Positions 38,626-46,689 of a stretch of 64,000 nucleotides of DNA are shown piece by piece. The stretch is from Pseudomonas fluorescens (GTDB lineage Bacteria > Pseudomonadota > Gammaproteobacteria > Pseudomonadales > Pseudomonadaceae), in contig NZ_LT907842.1 in the NCBI RefSeq assembly GCF_900215245.1, positions 6,386,001-6,450,000 of the forward strand. The letters are read 5' to 3'. Each line of letters opens with the position of its first letter. Position 1 is the first letter of the stretch. The notes under the pieces were generated by a model, which saw only the letters and a list, made by a program, of their open reading frames with translations, had not been told where the DNA came from and did no database searches. The translations under genes were made by a program, and so were the position numbers.

Positions 38626-39722
38626 GCCACCGCCGCAAAAACCCGCGTCATTTACTGTTCGTGCTTGCGCTTGCGGTGATTACCTTTCTGCTGCTGATGC
38701 CGACCCAAGTGCAACCGGTGAATTGGTCCCCGCCCACGGCGCCGTCAATGAAGGAAGGCACCTACGCCGAGAACCAGCGGCTTAAGGCCGTACAAAAGAT
38801 TGGCGCACAAGACATTCAAGGCCCTGAGGCTCTGGTGCTGGATGCGCAGGGTTTTCTGATCAGTGGCTTGCATGACGGTCGCATCATCCGCACCGCGCCC
38901 GACAGCCATACCCTGGAGGTGCTGGCCAACACCGGCGGCCGCACCCTCGGCCTGGCCTTTCACCCGGATGGGCGTTTGATCGTGGCTGACGGGGTCAAGG
39001 GCTTGCTTGCACTCGATGCCAACCGCCAACTCACGCCGTTAAGCAGCGCCGCGAATGGCGTACCGTTTGGCTTTACCAATGACGTGAGCATCGACGCCAG
39101 TGGGCGCTATGGGTATTTCAGCGATGCATCACGCCGCTGGGGCTATGGCCAGGACGCTGAAGCGGTGATCGAGCATGGCGGCGATGGCCGCCTGTTGCGG
39201 TATGACTTCAGTAACGGCACCACGCAGGTGTTGCTCGATCATCTGCAATTCGCCAACGGCGTAGCCTTGGGACCGGATGAAAACTATGTGCTGGTCAATG
39301 AAACCGGCGCCTATCGCATCAGCCGCTATTGGCTCAAAGGCGAGCGAGCCGGCAGCCACGATCTGTTTGCCGAGAACTTGCCAGGCTTGCCGGACAACCT
39401 CAGCTTCAACGGGCACGAGCGTTTCTGGGTCGCCCTGTACACGCCACGCAATCCATTGCTCGATGGTTTCGCCGGCTACCCCTTGTTGCGCAAGGTGATG
39501 GTGCGGGCATTGATGGTGCTGCCCAACCCCATCGAGCACAAAGCTTTCGTGCTCGGGTTGGACACCGACGGCAAGGTCATCGCCAACTTGCAGGATGGCA
39601 GCACAGGCAATTACTCGCCGATCACCAGCGCGCGGGAATACGGCGACTGGTTGTACCTGGGCTCGTTGAGCAGTAAGAGCATGGCGCGCTTGCCGCTGAA
39701 GCTGGCGCTGGCGCGTGACTGA
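38622..39722 (+). CDS. SMP-30/gluconolactonase/strictosidine-synthase-like beta-propeller protein
   Basis: 366 residues. An N-terminal membrane anchor (about 10-28, LLFVLALAVITFLLLMPTQV) without a clear cleavage site leaves a periplasmic six-bladed propeller. Repeat signatures include GPEALVLDAQGFLISGLHDGRI, LAFHPDGRLIVADGVKGLL, FTNDVSIDASGRYGYFSDAS and FANGVALGPDENYVLVNET. These match the strictosidine synthase/SMP-30 superfamily, often lactonases or esterases. It is coupled to the hydroxylase-like gene, suggesting consecutive steps on a lipid or lactone. Function remains inferred. Confidence 0.8.
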   Translation: MSHRRKNPRHLLFVLALAVITFLLLMPTQVQPVNWSPPTAPSMKEGTYAENQRLKAVQKIGAQDIQGPEALVLDAQGFLISGLHDGRIIRTAPDSHTLEVLANTGGRTLGLAFHPDGRLIVADGVKGLLALDANRQLTPLSSAANGVPFGFTNDVSIDASGRYGYFSDASRRWGYGQDAEAVIEHGGDGRLLRYDFSNGTTQVLLDHLQFANGVALGPDENYVLVNETGAYRISRYWLKGERAGSHDLFAENLPGLPDNLSFNGHERFWVALYTPRNPLLDGFAGYPLLRKVMVRALMVLPNPIEHKAFVLGLDTDGKVIANLQDGSTGNYSPITSAREYGDWLYLGSLSSKSMARLPLKLALARD

Positions 39723-39725
39723 CAA

Positions 39726-39757
39726 AAAAGGGGCAGCCTGATCAGGCTGCCCCTTTT
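39726..39757. terminator. Bidirectional rho-independent terminator
   Basis: A perfect palindrome with 16-base arms (39726-39741 and 39742-39757; first arm AAAAGGGGCAGCCTGA). It is GC-rich in the centre and flanked by A and T runs on both sides, so it terminates both the rightward propeller gene and the leftward PPC-domain gene that converge here. Confidence 0.92.
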
Positions 39758-39773
39758 CCACTGCATCAGCGGA

Positions 39774-41216
39774 TCAATGGATGATGTTCTGAGTGCAGAT
39801 GTGCCCAAAGGTCACATAAGACACATTGTCACCGCCGACACCCACGCCTGGGAACTCGTCCAACTCGATACGCCAGCCGCCGAAGTTGAAGGTGGTGTCC
39901 CAGTTGTACTTCACACCGGTGCTGCTGTCCGGGTATTGCACGCGGTATTCGCCGAAGCATTCACCGAGCGCGGCACTCGCCTGGGATGTGCCCGCACTGT
40001 TGGTGCTGGCCTTGAAGTCGGTCCAGTGGAACTCGGTCCCCTCAAAGCGCTTGTCGACGCGCAGGATCGGCGTGACGCCCAACAGAGGTGCGCCAGTGGA
40101 GTCGGACCAGTTGGTGCTCCAGTTCAACGTGCGTCCGGCCTGGGTCGCCATCCAGAAGATCGATGCCGGCACCCGCACGATGTTGTCGCCCTTCACATCC
40201 GACGTGTTCAGCCGTGGCGTAGAGCCCAGGCTCAATGCGTACTGCTTGGTCGGGTCCTGCGTCACCGCAGGGTTGGCACGCACACGCACCTTGACGGTCG
40301 TGCCCGGCGTTACGCTCGGGTACGTCGAGGTGGAACCGGCCGGCACCGTGACCCAATTGGTGCCATCGAAGCGGTCGAAGATCCACTGGTTGCGGCTGCC
40401 ACTCTCATCGCCTGCCAGGTACATGCTCACGCTTTGACCCCGTACGGCCTTGAAGTCGAAGTAATCGACGTCGTTGGCGTTGTCGAGATTACCGGTCACC
40501 TTGTTCATCGAGTCCGGCAGTACAAAGGCAGTTTGCGCGCTGTCATTCGGCTCAAAGGCATCGATGTTGGTATCCACCGCCACGCCGAAACTGAACTGCG
40601 CGTTGTTCGCGGTCTTGGCCACCATGTACCAGTAGTAGTCCCCCGCAGGCAGCACGCCGCCCAGGTATTCATCGGCATTGCCCGGGTTGTCGGAGGTGTC
40701 GATCAGCTGCGGATTACCCTGGCCGTCATCACGGAACAGGGTCAGCGACATATCGGCGCCAGCACTCTGATCGATCAACTGCACCAGCACCCGGGCGTTT
40801 TGCGGCAGGTTGAAGTGGTAAGGAAATTCCTGGCCGGTTTGCACCTCGGTGATGGTGTACAGCGTGTTGATCTCCAGGGTGGGAAACAGCGGTTCAAAGG
40901 CGGCGACAGCCGCACTTTTAAGGGAGGCCTGGCTCGGTTTTTTCAACGCGCTGACAGCCGTGTTGAACGGCGCCGACTTGGCCGCTTTGGAAGGGGCTTT
41001 GGCCTTGCCATTTTTGGCGTCCAAAAACTTTTGCCGCAGCTCGTCCGAGATCGGCACCGCAGTCAGTGTGCCGCCAGGTTTCAGCGCGTCAATCAGACCT
41101 TGATTGACCGTTCCGGGGGTGAGTTGGGGAAGGGTTTGCTCGGCCAGGGCAGAGGCCGAAATCAAGCAGGAGGCCATCATGGCCGCGCCCAGCATCAGGG
41201 CTTTTGTGGGTTTCAT
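39774..41216 (-). CDS. Secreted protein with pre-peptidase C-terminal (PPC) domain
   Basis: 480 residues with a Sec signal peptide (cleavage near ALA-EQT, residue 25). A Lys/Ala-rich low-complexity stretch (about 65-110) precedes a PPC-like beta-sandwich (about 125-215; FPYHFNLPQNARVLVQLIDQ, GVLPAGDYYWYMVAKT). A second PPC-like region follows (DAFEPNDSAQTAFVLPD; VDYFDFKAVRGQSVSMYLAG), then a C-terminal domain of unknown fold with two cysteines (ECFGEY, HICTQ). There is no peptidase domain, so it is not a protease as it stands. The start follows GGATGGA. A strong LexA-like box lies 80 bases upstream. Confidence 0.8.
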   Translation of the reverse strand: MKPTKALMLGAAMMASCLISASALAEQTLPQLTPGTVNQGLIDALKPGGTLTAVPISDELRQKFLDAKNGKAKAPSKAAKSAPFNTAVSALKKPSQASLKSAAVAAFEPLFPTLEINTLYTITEVQTGQEFPYHFNLPQNARVLVQLIDQSAGADMSLTLFRDDGQGNPQLIDTSDNPGNADEYLGGVLPAGDYYWYMVAKTANNAQFSFGVAVDTNIDAFEPNDSAQTAFVLPDSMNKVTGNLDNANDVDYFDFKAVRGQSVSMYLAGDESGSRNQWIFDRFDGTNWVTVPAGSTSTYPSVTPGTTVKVRVRANPAVTQDPTKQYALSLGSTPRLNTSDVKGDNIVRVPASIFWMATQAGRTLNWSTNWSDSTGAPLLGVTPILRVDKRFEGTEFHWTDFKASTNSAGTSQASAALGECFGEYRVQYPDSSTGVKYNWDTTFNFGGWRIELDEFPGVGVGGDNVSYVTFGHICTQNIIH

Positions 41217-41251
41217 TTTTTATCCATCCATAGTTAAAAAATTGAAGCTCG

Positions 41252-41275
41252 GGTGACCGGTGACATCCGGTCACC
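41252..41275. terminator. Inverted repeat, probable terminator of the AttEFGH-like operon or leader hairpin
   Basis: GGTGACCGG (41252-41260) and its complement CCGGTCACC (41267-41275) with a 6-base loop. On the minus strand it is followed 12 bases later by a T-run (TTTTTT), so it could end transcription coming from the lipocalin-like gene. Alternatively it lies in the leader of the PPC gene. Confidence 0.5.
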
Positions 41276-41295
41276 TGGGATGGACTGTAGAACAT

Positions 41296-41315
41296 GACTG
41301 TATGCATGTACAGTA
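41296..41315 (-). promoter_or_regulatory. LexA-like (SOS) box upstream of the PPC-domain gene
   Basis: Plus strand GACTGTATGCATGTACAGTA contains CTG-N10-CAG with near-symmetric half-sites CTGTAT and CTGTAC. It differs from the pseudomonad LexA consensus mainly in the central GCAT. It is 80 bases upstream of the PPC gene start and within the 149-base gap after the lipocalin-like gene. Confidence 0.6.
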
Positions 41316-41365
41316 TTTTTTAGGCGGATGTGAACTCGCGCCTACAGGAAAAAGACCACGCGCAG

Positions 41366-42430
41366 TCAGTACCCCGTCATCTCTAAATACCCGACGCCAC
41401 CGTCAAACTGCACCGGCCCTTCCCAATACGGAATACTCAGGTTCATCCACGCGTTCGGGTTAACGGCCAGGGGGGTGATATCCAGTTGTTTGGCGGGAAT
41501 TTTCAGCGACCAGCGCGTGGGAATACTGCGCCCGTCTATGTCGGTGGTGGCCAGTGGTGTGAGCTGGATATCGGCATTGTGCAGGGTCTGGGTGTGGCCC
41601 TGCTGGTCGATCCAGGTGCCAGTCAGGTAACCCGCGCCGTCCTTTTGCCGCACGCGAAACAGCATCAACTGCTCGCCACGGTCCAGGTGCAGCGAGAACC
41701 AGTCCCAACCGGTCTGGCTGGCTGCCAGGGGTTGGCTGCTCCATTCGCGGTCGAGCCAGGCGGGGCCGCTGACCTGGTACGTTTTACCGTCGAGGGTGAC
41801 GCTGCCGGCCGCCGCAAAAAACGGCTGGCTGTAGTAGTAAGACGCCTGCCCTTGATCAGATTTGCGGCTGTAGCCCTTGTCGCCCTGCAGCACCAGTGGT
41901 CGGTTCGACGTCAGGTGCAAGTCGTAGGCGAACTGCGGGCCGCGGGCCGTGAGTTGCATATCCGCCAACGGGCTTGCGGCGCCTGGGCGGGTGACGAAAT
42001 TCCAGTCATCGATCCAGGCGTTGAACGGCACCGCCTGAGCGCCCGCTTGGCCAATGCCGCCACGGGCGTAGCGCTCGGCGGCATAGTGGCGGGTCGCGGA
42101 TGTGACGGCGGCATGGCCCAGCCAAACCGTCGAGTCGTGCCAGCCCGGCTGTGTAGGCCCGGCCTTCAAGGCATTGCGAAACAATGTCCACTGCACGCCA
42201 AACAGGTTGCCTTGCGCATCCTTGAGATTGGCAGTGACGTACCACCATTCGATGCGAAAGCCATCATGTGGGCCATGGTCCTCGGGAAAGCTGAAAACCT
42301 TACCGGGCACCACTTGGGCAAAGTCCGCCGCATCGCTGCCAAGGCCCGCGAAGCTTTCTTCCGGCGCCGGCACTTTGTCGCACGCGCTCAACAGCACGAC
42401 CGTTGCCCACAACAGCGCTTTAATCTTCAT
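41366..42430 (-). CDS. AttH-like lipocalin-domain lipoprotein
   Basis: 354 residues from the ATG at 42430 (the TTG at 42436 is an alternative). The signal peptide ends in a lipobox LLSAC (Cys17), so it is a lipoprotein. The body resembles AttH/CrtC-like lipocalin-domain proteins (FPEDHGPHDGFRIEWWYVTANL near 55-76, GPAWLDREWSSQ near 227). It overlaps the permease stop by 11 bases and is the last gene of an ABC-ATPase, FtsX-permease, lipoprotein operon, the AttEFGH arrangement. The cargo of these systems is unknown. Confidence 0.85.
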   Translation of the reverse strand: MKIKALLWATVVLLSACDKVPAPEESFAGLGSDAADFAQVVPGKVFSFPEDHGPHDGFRIEWWYVTANLKDAQGNLFGVQWTLFRNALKAGPTQPGWHDSTVWLGHAAVTSATRHYAAERYARGGIGQAGAQAVPFNAWIDDWNFVTRPGAASPLADMQLTARGPQFAYDLHLTSNRPLVLQGDKGYSRKSDQGQASYYYSQPFFAAAGSVTLDGKTYQVSGPAWLDREWSSQPLAASQTGWDWFSLHLDRGEQLMLFRVRQKDGAGYLTGTWIDQQGHTQTLHNADIQLTPLATTDIDGRSIPTRWSLKIPAKQLDITPLAVNPNAWMNLSIPYWEGPVQFDGGVGYLEMTGY

Positions 42431-43541
42431 TGGCAAAGGTCCTCAGCAAATCCGCCGGGCGGCTGCGGTACAACTGCCACAGCGGCCAGGCCGACGCCAA
42501 CAAGGTGGCAAGCATCGCCAACCCCAACAGTTGGGCAAGCTGCCACGGGAATACCTGCAACGGCAGACGCCAGCCGAACGCCTGCACATTGATCACTGCG
42601 TCCAGGCACCATGCCAGCAGCAGGCCCAACGGCAAAGCCAGCACCAGGGTCAACACGGCCAGCAGCCAGGTCTGGCCAAGGTTGAGCAGCATCAACTGCC
42701 GCCGCGTCACGCCCAGCGCCCACAGCGGCGCGAGTTGGCCCAGACGGCTCTGGCTCTGGGTCAGCAAGCTGATAAACAACGCCACACCGGCCACGCCGAG
42801 GGTGAGGCTGTTCAAGGCGGCGGTGGCGGCGAAGGTGCGCTCGAACACTTGGCTCGACCAGCCTTTGAGTTGCTGTTGATCGATGATGCGGCTGTCCTCC
42901 AGGGCAAATACGCGCTGTATTTCACGCACCAGCGGCGGCACGTTTTGCGGCAGCACCCGCAGGTTGAAACGTGCCGGTGTCAGCGTCGGCCAATGCGCCA
43001 ACAGGTGCTGCGAATTGACCAGCAGATGGCCCTTGGGGTTGCCGTAGTCAGCGTATATCCCCACCACGTTGGGTGACCACCGCCCCGCAGGCGTGGGGAT
43101 AGCAATCGCGTCCCCCAGACGCACGTTCAAACGGCGCGCCAATTGCTCACTGAGCATCACGGTGTCGCCTTGCAGTAAGCGGTCCCACGGCGTGCTCGTA
43201 GCCTCCAGCAATGGCCAGTGCTGGCGATAGGTCGGGTCGTCGACCACGCCAAATACATCCGCCGGCCAGCCCTGCAATTGCACCGCGACTTGCCACGTAG
43301 GCAGCACCGCCTGTACCAACGGTTGCTGCGCCAACCAGGTCGTCAGCTGGTCGGCCTGGGCCGGGTTTTGTGGGTTGAGGTACAACTCGGCGGTCAGGCG
43401 TTGTTCCAGCCAATGGTTGAACGTCTGGCGGAAGCCCGAGGTCATCGACCCCGCACCAATATTCGCCGCCAGCGCCAACAGCAATGCCATCAGTGCCAGG
43501 CTCAAGCAGGCAGTTGCTGGCGGCAGTCGGCGAGAAACCAC
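42420..43541 (-). CDS. FtsX-family ABC permease, C-terminal part (AttG-like; likely split from the upstream ORF)
   Basis: 373 codons open from a GTG at 43541. It starts almost directly with a membrane helix (CLSLALMALLLALAANIGAG), then a periplasmic MacB-PCD-like domain (about 40-235) and three C-terminal helices. That is one complete FtsX module with no proper cytoplasmic start. The GTG lacks a ribosome binding site and lies 40 bases inside the preceding ORF in another frame. Joining the upstream '...ADCRQQLPA' to 'LSLALMALLL' by one added base near 43505-43509 would give a continuous ten-helix permease of about 820 residues. I therefore read it as the second half of a frameshifted gene, though AttF/AttG are separate in some genomes. 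Confidence 0.7.
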   Translation of the reverse strand: MVSRRLPPATACLSLALMALLLALAANIGAGSMTSGFRQTFNHWLEQRLTAELYLNPQNPAQADQLTTWLAQQPLVQAVLPTWQVAVQLQGWPADVFGVVDDPTYRQHWPLLEATSTPWDRLLQGDTVMLSEQLARRLNVRLGDAIAIPTPAGRWSPNVVGIYADYGNPKGHLLVNSQHLLAHWPTLTPARFNLRVLPQNVPPLVREIQRVFALEDSRIIDQQQLKGWSSQVFERTFAATAALNSLTLGVAGVALFISLLTQSQSRLGQLAPLWALGVTRRQLMLLNLGQTWLLAVLTLVLALPLGLLLAWCLDAVINVQAFGWRLPLQVFPWQLAQLLGLAMLATLLASAWPLWQLYRSRPADLLRTFANED

Positions 43542-44881
43542 TGGCCGAGCACCGCACGACTGCGCCCGAGCCCCACCGTCAACACCCCATTGAGCAGCAC
43601 CGGCAGGCCGAGCGCCGCCCCCAGCAACAGCGTGGCCATCAGCACGAACCCGGCGGCCAGGCTGTCACCCAACCACAGCGCCAGCAGGGCGATCACCAGC
43701 GCGGTCCCCGCCACCCACCCCTGACGCCGCAACCAGCGCCCATGAGCCTCATGCCAGGCCTGGGCATTGGCCAGCGCCAGCAACGGCAAACGCGTCGCGC
43801 GCCACAGGCTACTGCCGCCCGCGAGCAACGCGCCGAACAGGCTCAAACCCAATCCTGCGAGCCACCACCCTGGGCTCAGGCTTAATTGGCCGGGTACCTC
43901 GGCGCCGTACAGACCGCGCAGGCTGGCGGCCACATCCGGCAGCAACAGGCTGGCCAACAGGTAACCGCTCGCGACACCGAGCACGCCGCCCAGCAGCGAC
44001 AATACGCCGAGTTCGACACCCAGGCTGAGGATCAGTATCCGGGCACTGACCCCACAAGCGCGTAAGGTGCGCAACAGCCCACGGCGTTGCTCCAACGCCA
44101 GGCCGATCGCCGCGTGGACGATAAACAACCCCACCACAAAGGACAAAAAGCCCAGGGCGTCGAGGTTCAGGTGAAAACTTTCGGTGAGGCGCGCCAGGTT
44201 ATTTTCCTCAGCCTGCTTAAGTTGCAGCGCGGCCGGCGGTGTGGGAAGGCGGGCGGCAAACGCCTTGTCCAGCAGTAAGCGTGACAGTCGCCCAGGCATC
44301 TCCAGCAAGGGCTGGGCATAGCCGATATCGGTCAACAACACGCCGGGGGCCATGTCCTGCTGCACCTGAAACGGCGGCAAGGCTTGCCCGCTGCTGGTCA
44401 GCGCTTGCTCACCTTCGCGCAAGCCCAGGGCCAACAGGGTTTGCGGGGCGATCCACGTGCGCCCCGGCGGCGTGAAAAACGCAACCCTCTGGGCCTGGCT
44501 CAAGCGCTGTCCCGCCACCGCCCCACCGCCAGGCAACGACAACGGGTCGATACCCATCAATTGCAGGCGTTGCGCCTCATGCCCCTTGAGCAGCAAACGC
44601 CCCTGCACCACCGGCGACACCGGCCACCCGGCGCGGCGCAGCTCGGCAAACAGTGCTTGGGGGAAGCTCGCACCGTCCGGCGCAGTGAGACTGGCCTGGG
44701 GCTCACCGCCAATCAGTTGGCTGGCACGCGCGTAGCTGTCTCGCGCCTGACTGTTGAGCGCCTGCACCCCGGTCAATAGCGCAGTGGCCAGCCACAGCCC
44801 GGTCAGCACGCTGAAAAACTGCACCGGGTGCCGCCGCCAATGGCTCAGCAGCGCGCGCAACGCCCAATAAAACACCGCCAT
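43502..44881 (-). CDS. FtsX-family ABC permease, N-terminal part (AttF-like; likely split)
   Basis: 459 residues from the ATG at 44881, one base after the ATPase stop (TGAGATG). TM1 (about 15-37), a periplasmic domain (about 40-240), three FtsX helices (about 250-365) and two more helices (about 385-435) are visible, and it ends ADCRQQLPA. Large ten-helix permeases of this type continue at this point into a second FtsX module, which is found here in the overlapping -1 frame. The stop TGA (43504-43502) is thus probably premature. Whether this is mutation, sequencing error or a true two-gene layout cannot be settled from the window. Confidence 0.75.
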   Translation of the reverse strand: MAVFYWALRALLSHWRRHPVQFFSVLTGLWLATALLTGVQALNSQARDSYARASQLIGGEPQASLTAPDGASFPQALFAELRRAGWPVSPVVQGRLLLKGHEAQRLQLMGIDPLSLPGGGAVAGQRLSQAQRVAFFTPPGRTWIAPQTLLALGLREGEQALTSSGQALPPFQVQQDMAPGVLLTDIGYAQPLLEMPGRLSRLLLDKAFAARLPTPPAALQLKQAEENNLARLTESFHLNLDALGFLSFVVGLFIVHAAIGLALEQRRGLLRTLRACGVSARILILSLGVELGVLSLLGGVLGVASGYLLASLLLPDVAASLRGLYGAEVPGQLSLSPGWWLAGLGLSLFGALLAGGSSLWRATRLPLLALANAQAWHEAHGRWLRRQGWVAGTALVIALLALWLGDSLAAGFVLMATLLLGAALGLPVLLNGVLTVGLGRSRAVLGQWFLADCRQQLPA

Positions 44882-44882
44882 C

Positions 44883-45551
44883 TCAACACGCGTCCGCAGG
44901 CACGACACGCCCACGGTGCAACACCACCTGCCGGTCCAGGCGCGCAGCGATGCGCGGGCTGTGGGTGACCATCAACAGGCTGGTGGGGCTGTCGCGCAGC
45001 AGGTCAAGCAACAGTTGCAGCACATCATCACTGGTGGCTTCGTCGAGATTGCCGGTGGGTTCATCGGCCAGCAGTAAACCCGGGCGCGACGCCAACGCGC
45101 GCCCTACCGCGACCCGCTGCTGCTGGCCGCCGGACAGCTGTTCGGGATAACGCTTGAGCAAGTCCCCCAGGCCCAGGCGCTCAACCAACTGCGCCTGCCA
45201 CCGCGGATCAAAGCGCCCTGCCAAGCGTGCCTGGAACGCCAGGTTGTCCTCGACGCGCAAACTGCCGATCAGGTTGAACTGCTGGAATACCAGGCCGATT
45301 TCGGTACGACGCCAGCGCGCCAGTTGCGCCTCGCTCAGTTGATCCAGACGTTGCTCGCCCACCTGAATACGGCCGCCGTCGACCCGATCAAGCCCGGCCA
45401 CCAAGTGCAGCAAGGTACTTTTTCCGCTGCCCGACTCGCCCATCAGCGCCAGGCTGCTACGCTCGCTCAGGTACAAGTCGACGCCCGCCAGCACTGGCAA
45501 TGGGCCTTGCGGGGTGACGTAGCTTTTCAGCACACCTTGCACCTGCAACAT
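44883..45551 (-). CDS. ABC transporter ATPase, MacB/LolD type (AttE-like)
   Basis: 222 residues from the ATG at 45551; the frame reaching 45668 has no start signal. Walker A GESGSGKST (about 38-46), signature [15 protein letters not shown], Walker B LLLADEPTGNLD, the LolD/MacB subgroup that drives FtsX-type permeases working on periplasmic or lipidic cargo. First gene of the operon with the permease and lipocalin-like lipoprotein. Confidence 0.92.
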   Translation of the reverse strand: MLQVQGVLKSYVTPQGPLPVLAGVDLYLSERSSLALMGESGSGKSTLLHLVAGLDRVDGGRIQVGEQRLDQLSEAQLARWRRTEIGLVFQQFNLIGSLRVEDNLAFQARLAGRFDPRWQAQLVERLGLGDLLKRYPEQLSGGQQQRVAVGRALASRPGLLLADEPTGNLDEATSDDVLQLLLDLLRDSPTSLLMVTHSPRIAARLDRQVVLHRGRVVPADAC

Positions 45552-45825
45552 AAGAACGCTCGTTTGAAGGACTCCGAACGAGAATAACGGCTGACCGTCA
45601 GCCCTACGCAAATTTTTCACATGGATTTCACTGCTTGCCCACCCCTGCCCCTCTAAATTGCCCTCCAAGCGTCGAAATTCGGCAACTTGTTAGTTGCCAG
45701 CCGCGACTTTTTATAACCGCGAGATGTTCAGCGAAAAGACAGCAGCCCTATGACAGCCTCTCATTCCCCTACGGGATTGCGTCGATGCGTTGCGCCTACT
45801 TAATAAAACACTGCCTACAGTGCCC

Positions 45826-46500
45826 ATGGTGAATGATGTGGTTGACCTTACCTTGACCAAACCGCGCGTGCGCCGTGGCTATTTCAAAGGCTTCAAAAAG
45901 TGGTGGGCAGGCCTTGCAGTCATCGTGCTGCTGCTCGCCGGTTTTATGCTGTGGCCTGCATCGCCACGTGACTTGGGTATTGGCGATCGCCTGCTGAACT
46001 CACAAGTAATACCTGCATGGCGCAATGGCGAATTGATCGTATTGGTGCGTCATGAAGAGCGCTGCGACCGTTCGGCCAACCCGTGCTTCGCGGCGCCTGA
46101 AGGCCTCACCGTTCTGGGCACCCAGCGTGCAGAAGAAGTGGGCAAGGCCTTCAAGGTCCTGGGCATGGAAAACAGCGACGTGATTGCCAGCCCGGCCTTG
46201 CGTACGGCACAGACATCGCACTTCATGTTCGGCAAGGCCGAGTTGACCACCAACGAAAAAACCATTTGCGGCAAAGCCATTGGCGAAGAACTCCTCAGCC
46301 ACAAACAACCGGGACGCAACCTGGTGTTTGTCACTCACAGTGGCTGTATCTCCGACTTCGAAACAGCCTTGGGTTTCCCCCGTGCGCGGTTTTCCGAGTA
46401 TGGCAGTGCCTTGTTTGTGCGGGTGCTGGCTAACGGCAAGTTCGAAACACTGGGAAAAATCAACAGCGTGGCTTGGGCTAACGCCCTGAAGAAGCTCTAG
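45826..46500 (+). CDS. Membrane-anchored histidine phosphatase (Ais/PmrG-like)
   Basis: 224 residues from the ATG at 45826 (a TTG at 45790 would add 12). One N-terminal membrane segment (about 25-45, AGLAVIVLLLAGFMLWP) then a histidine-phosphatase core with the catalytic LVRHEERCD (usual RHG replaced by RHE, as in Ais), SPALRTAQTS and the second histidine in FVTHSGC. Ais of enterics dephosphorylates LPS core heptose; proximity to arnT supports a lipopolysaccharide role. The 274 bases upstream hold no gene. Confidence 0.82.
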   Translation: MVNDVVDLTLTKPRVRRGYFKGFKKWWAGLAVIVLLLAGFMLWPASPRDLGIGDRLLNSQVIPAWRNGELIVLVRHEERCDRSANPCFAAPEGLTVLGTQRAEEVGKAFKVLGMENSDVIASPALRTAQTSHFMFGKAELTTNEKTICGKAIGEELLSHKQPGRNLVFVTHSGCISDFETALGFPRARFSEYGSALFVRVLANGKFETLGKINSVAWANALKKL

Positions 46501-46689
46501 ACACTTTTCGACACACTTCGCAACATTCATGTTCAGCAAGGCGACAGCCCTCTTCTGGCATGTTTAGCTGCGCCCGTTACTTCAGGACGTCATGAATACT
46601 TTCAGCCACTTAGTGAACTTTGTGATGCTTTACGTTAATACTTGCACGCCCTCCTATTCAGCCATTAAACGTCAGGGAGCGACGTTTTC

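Noticed and set aside
46501..46689. PmrA/PhoP box before arnT
   Set aside because: Looked for paired TTAA- or GTTTA-type half-sites in the gap; none with proper spacing.
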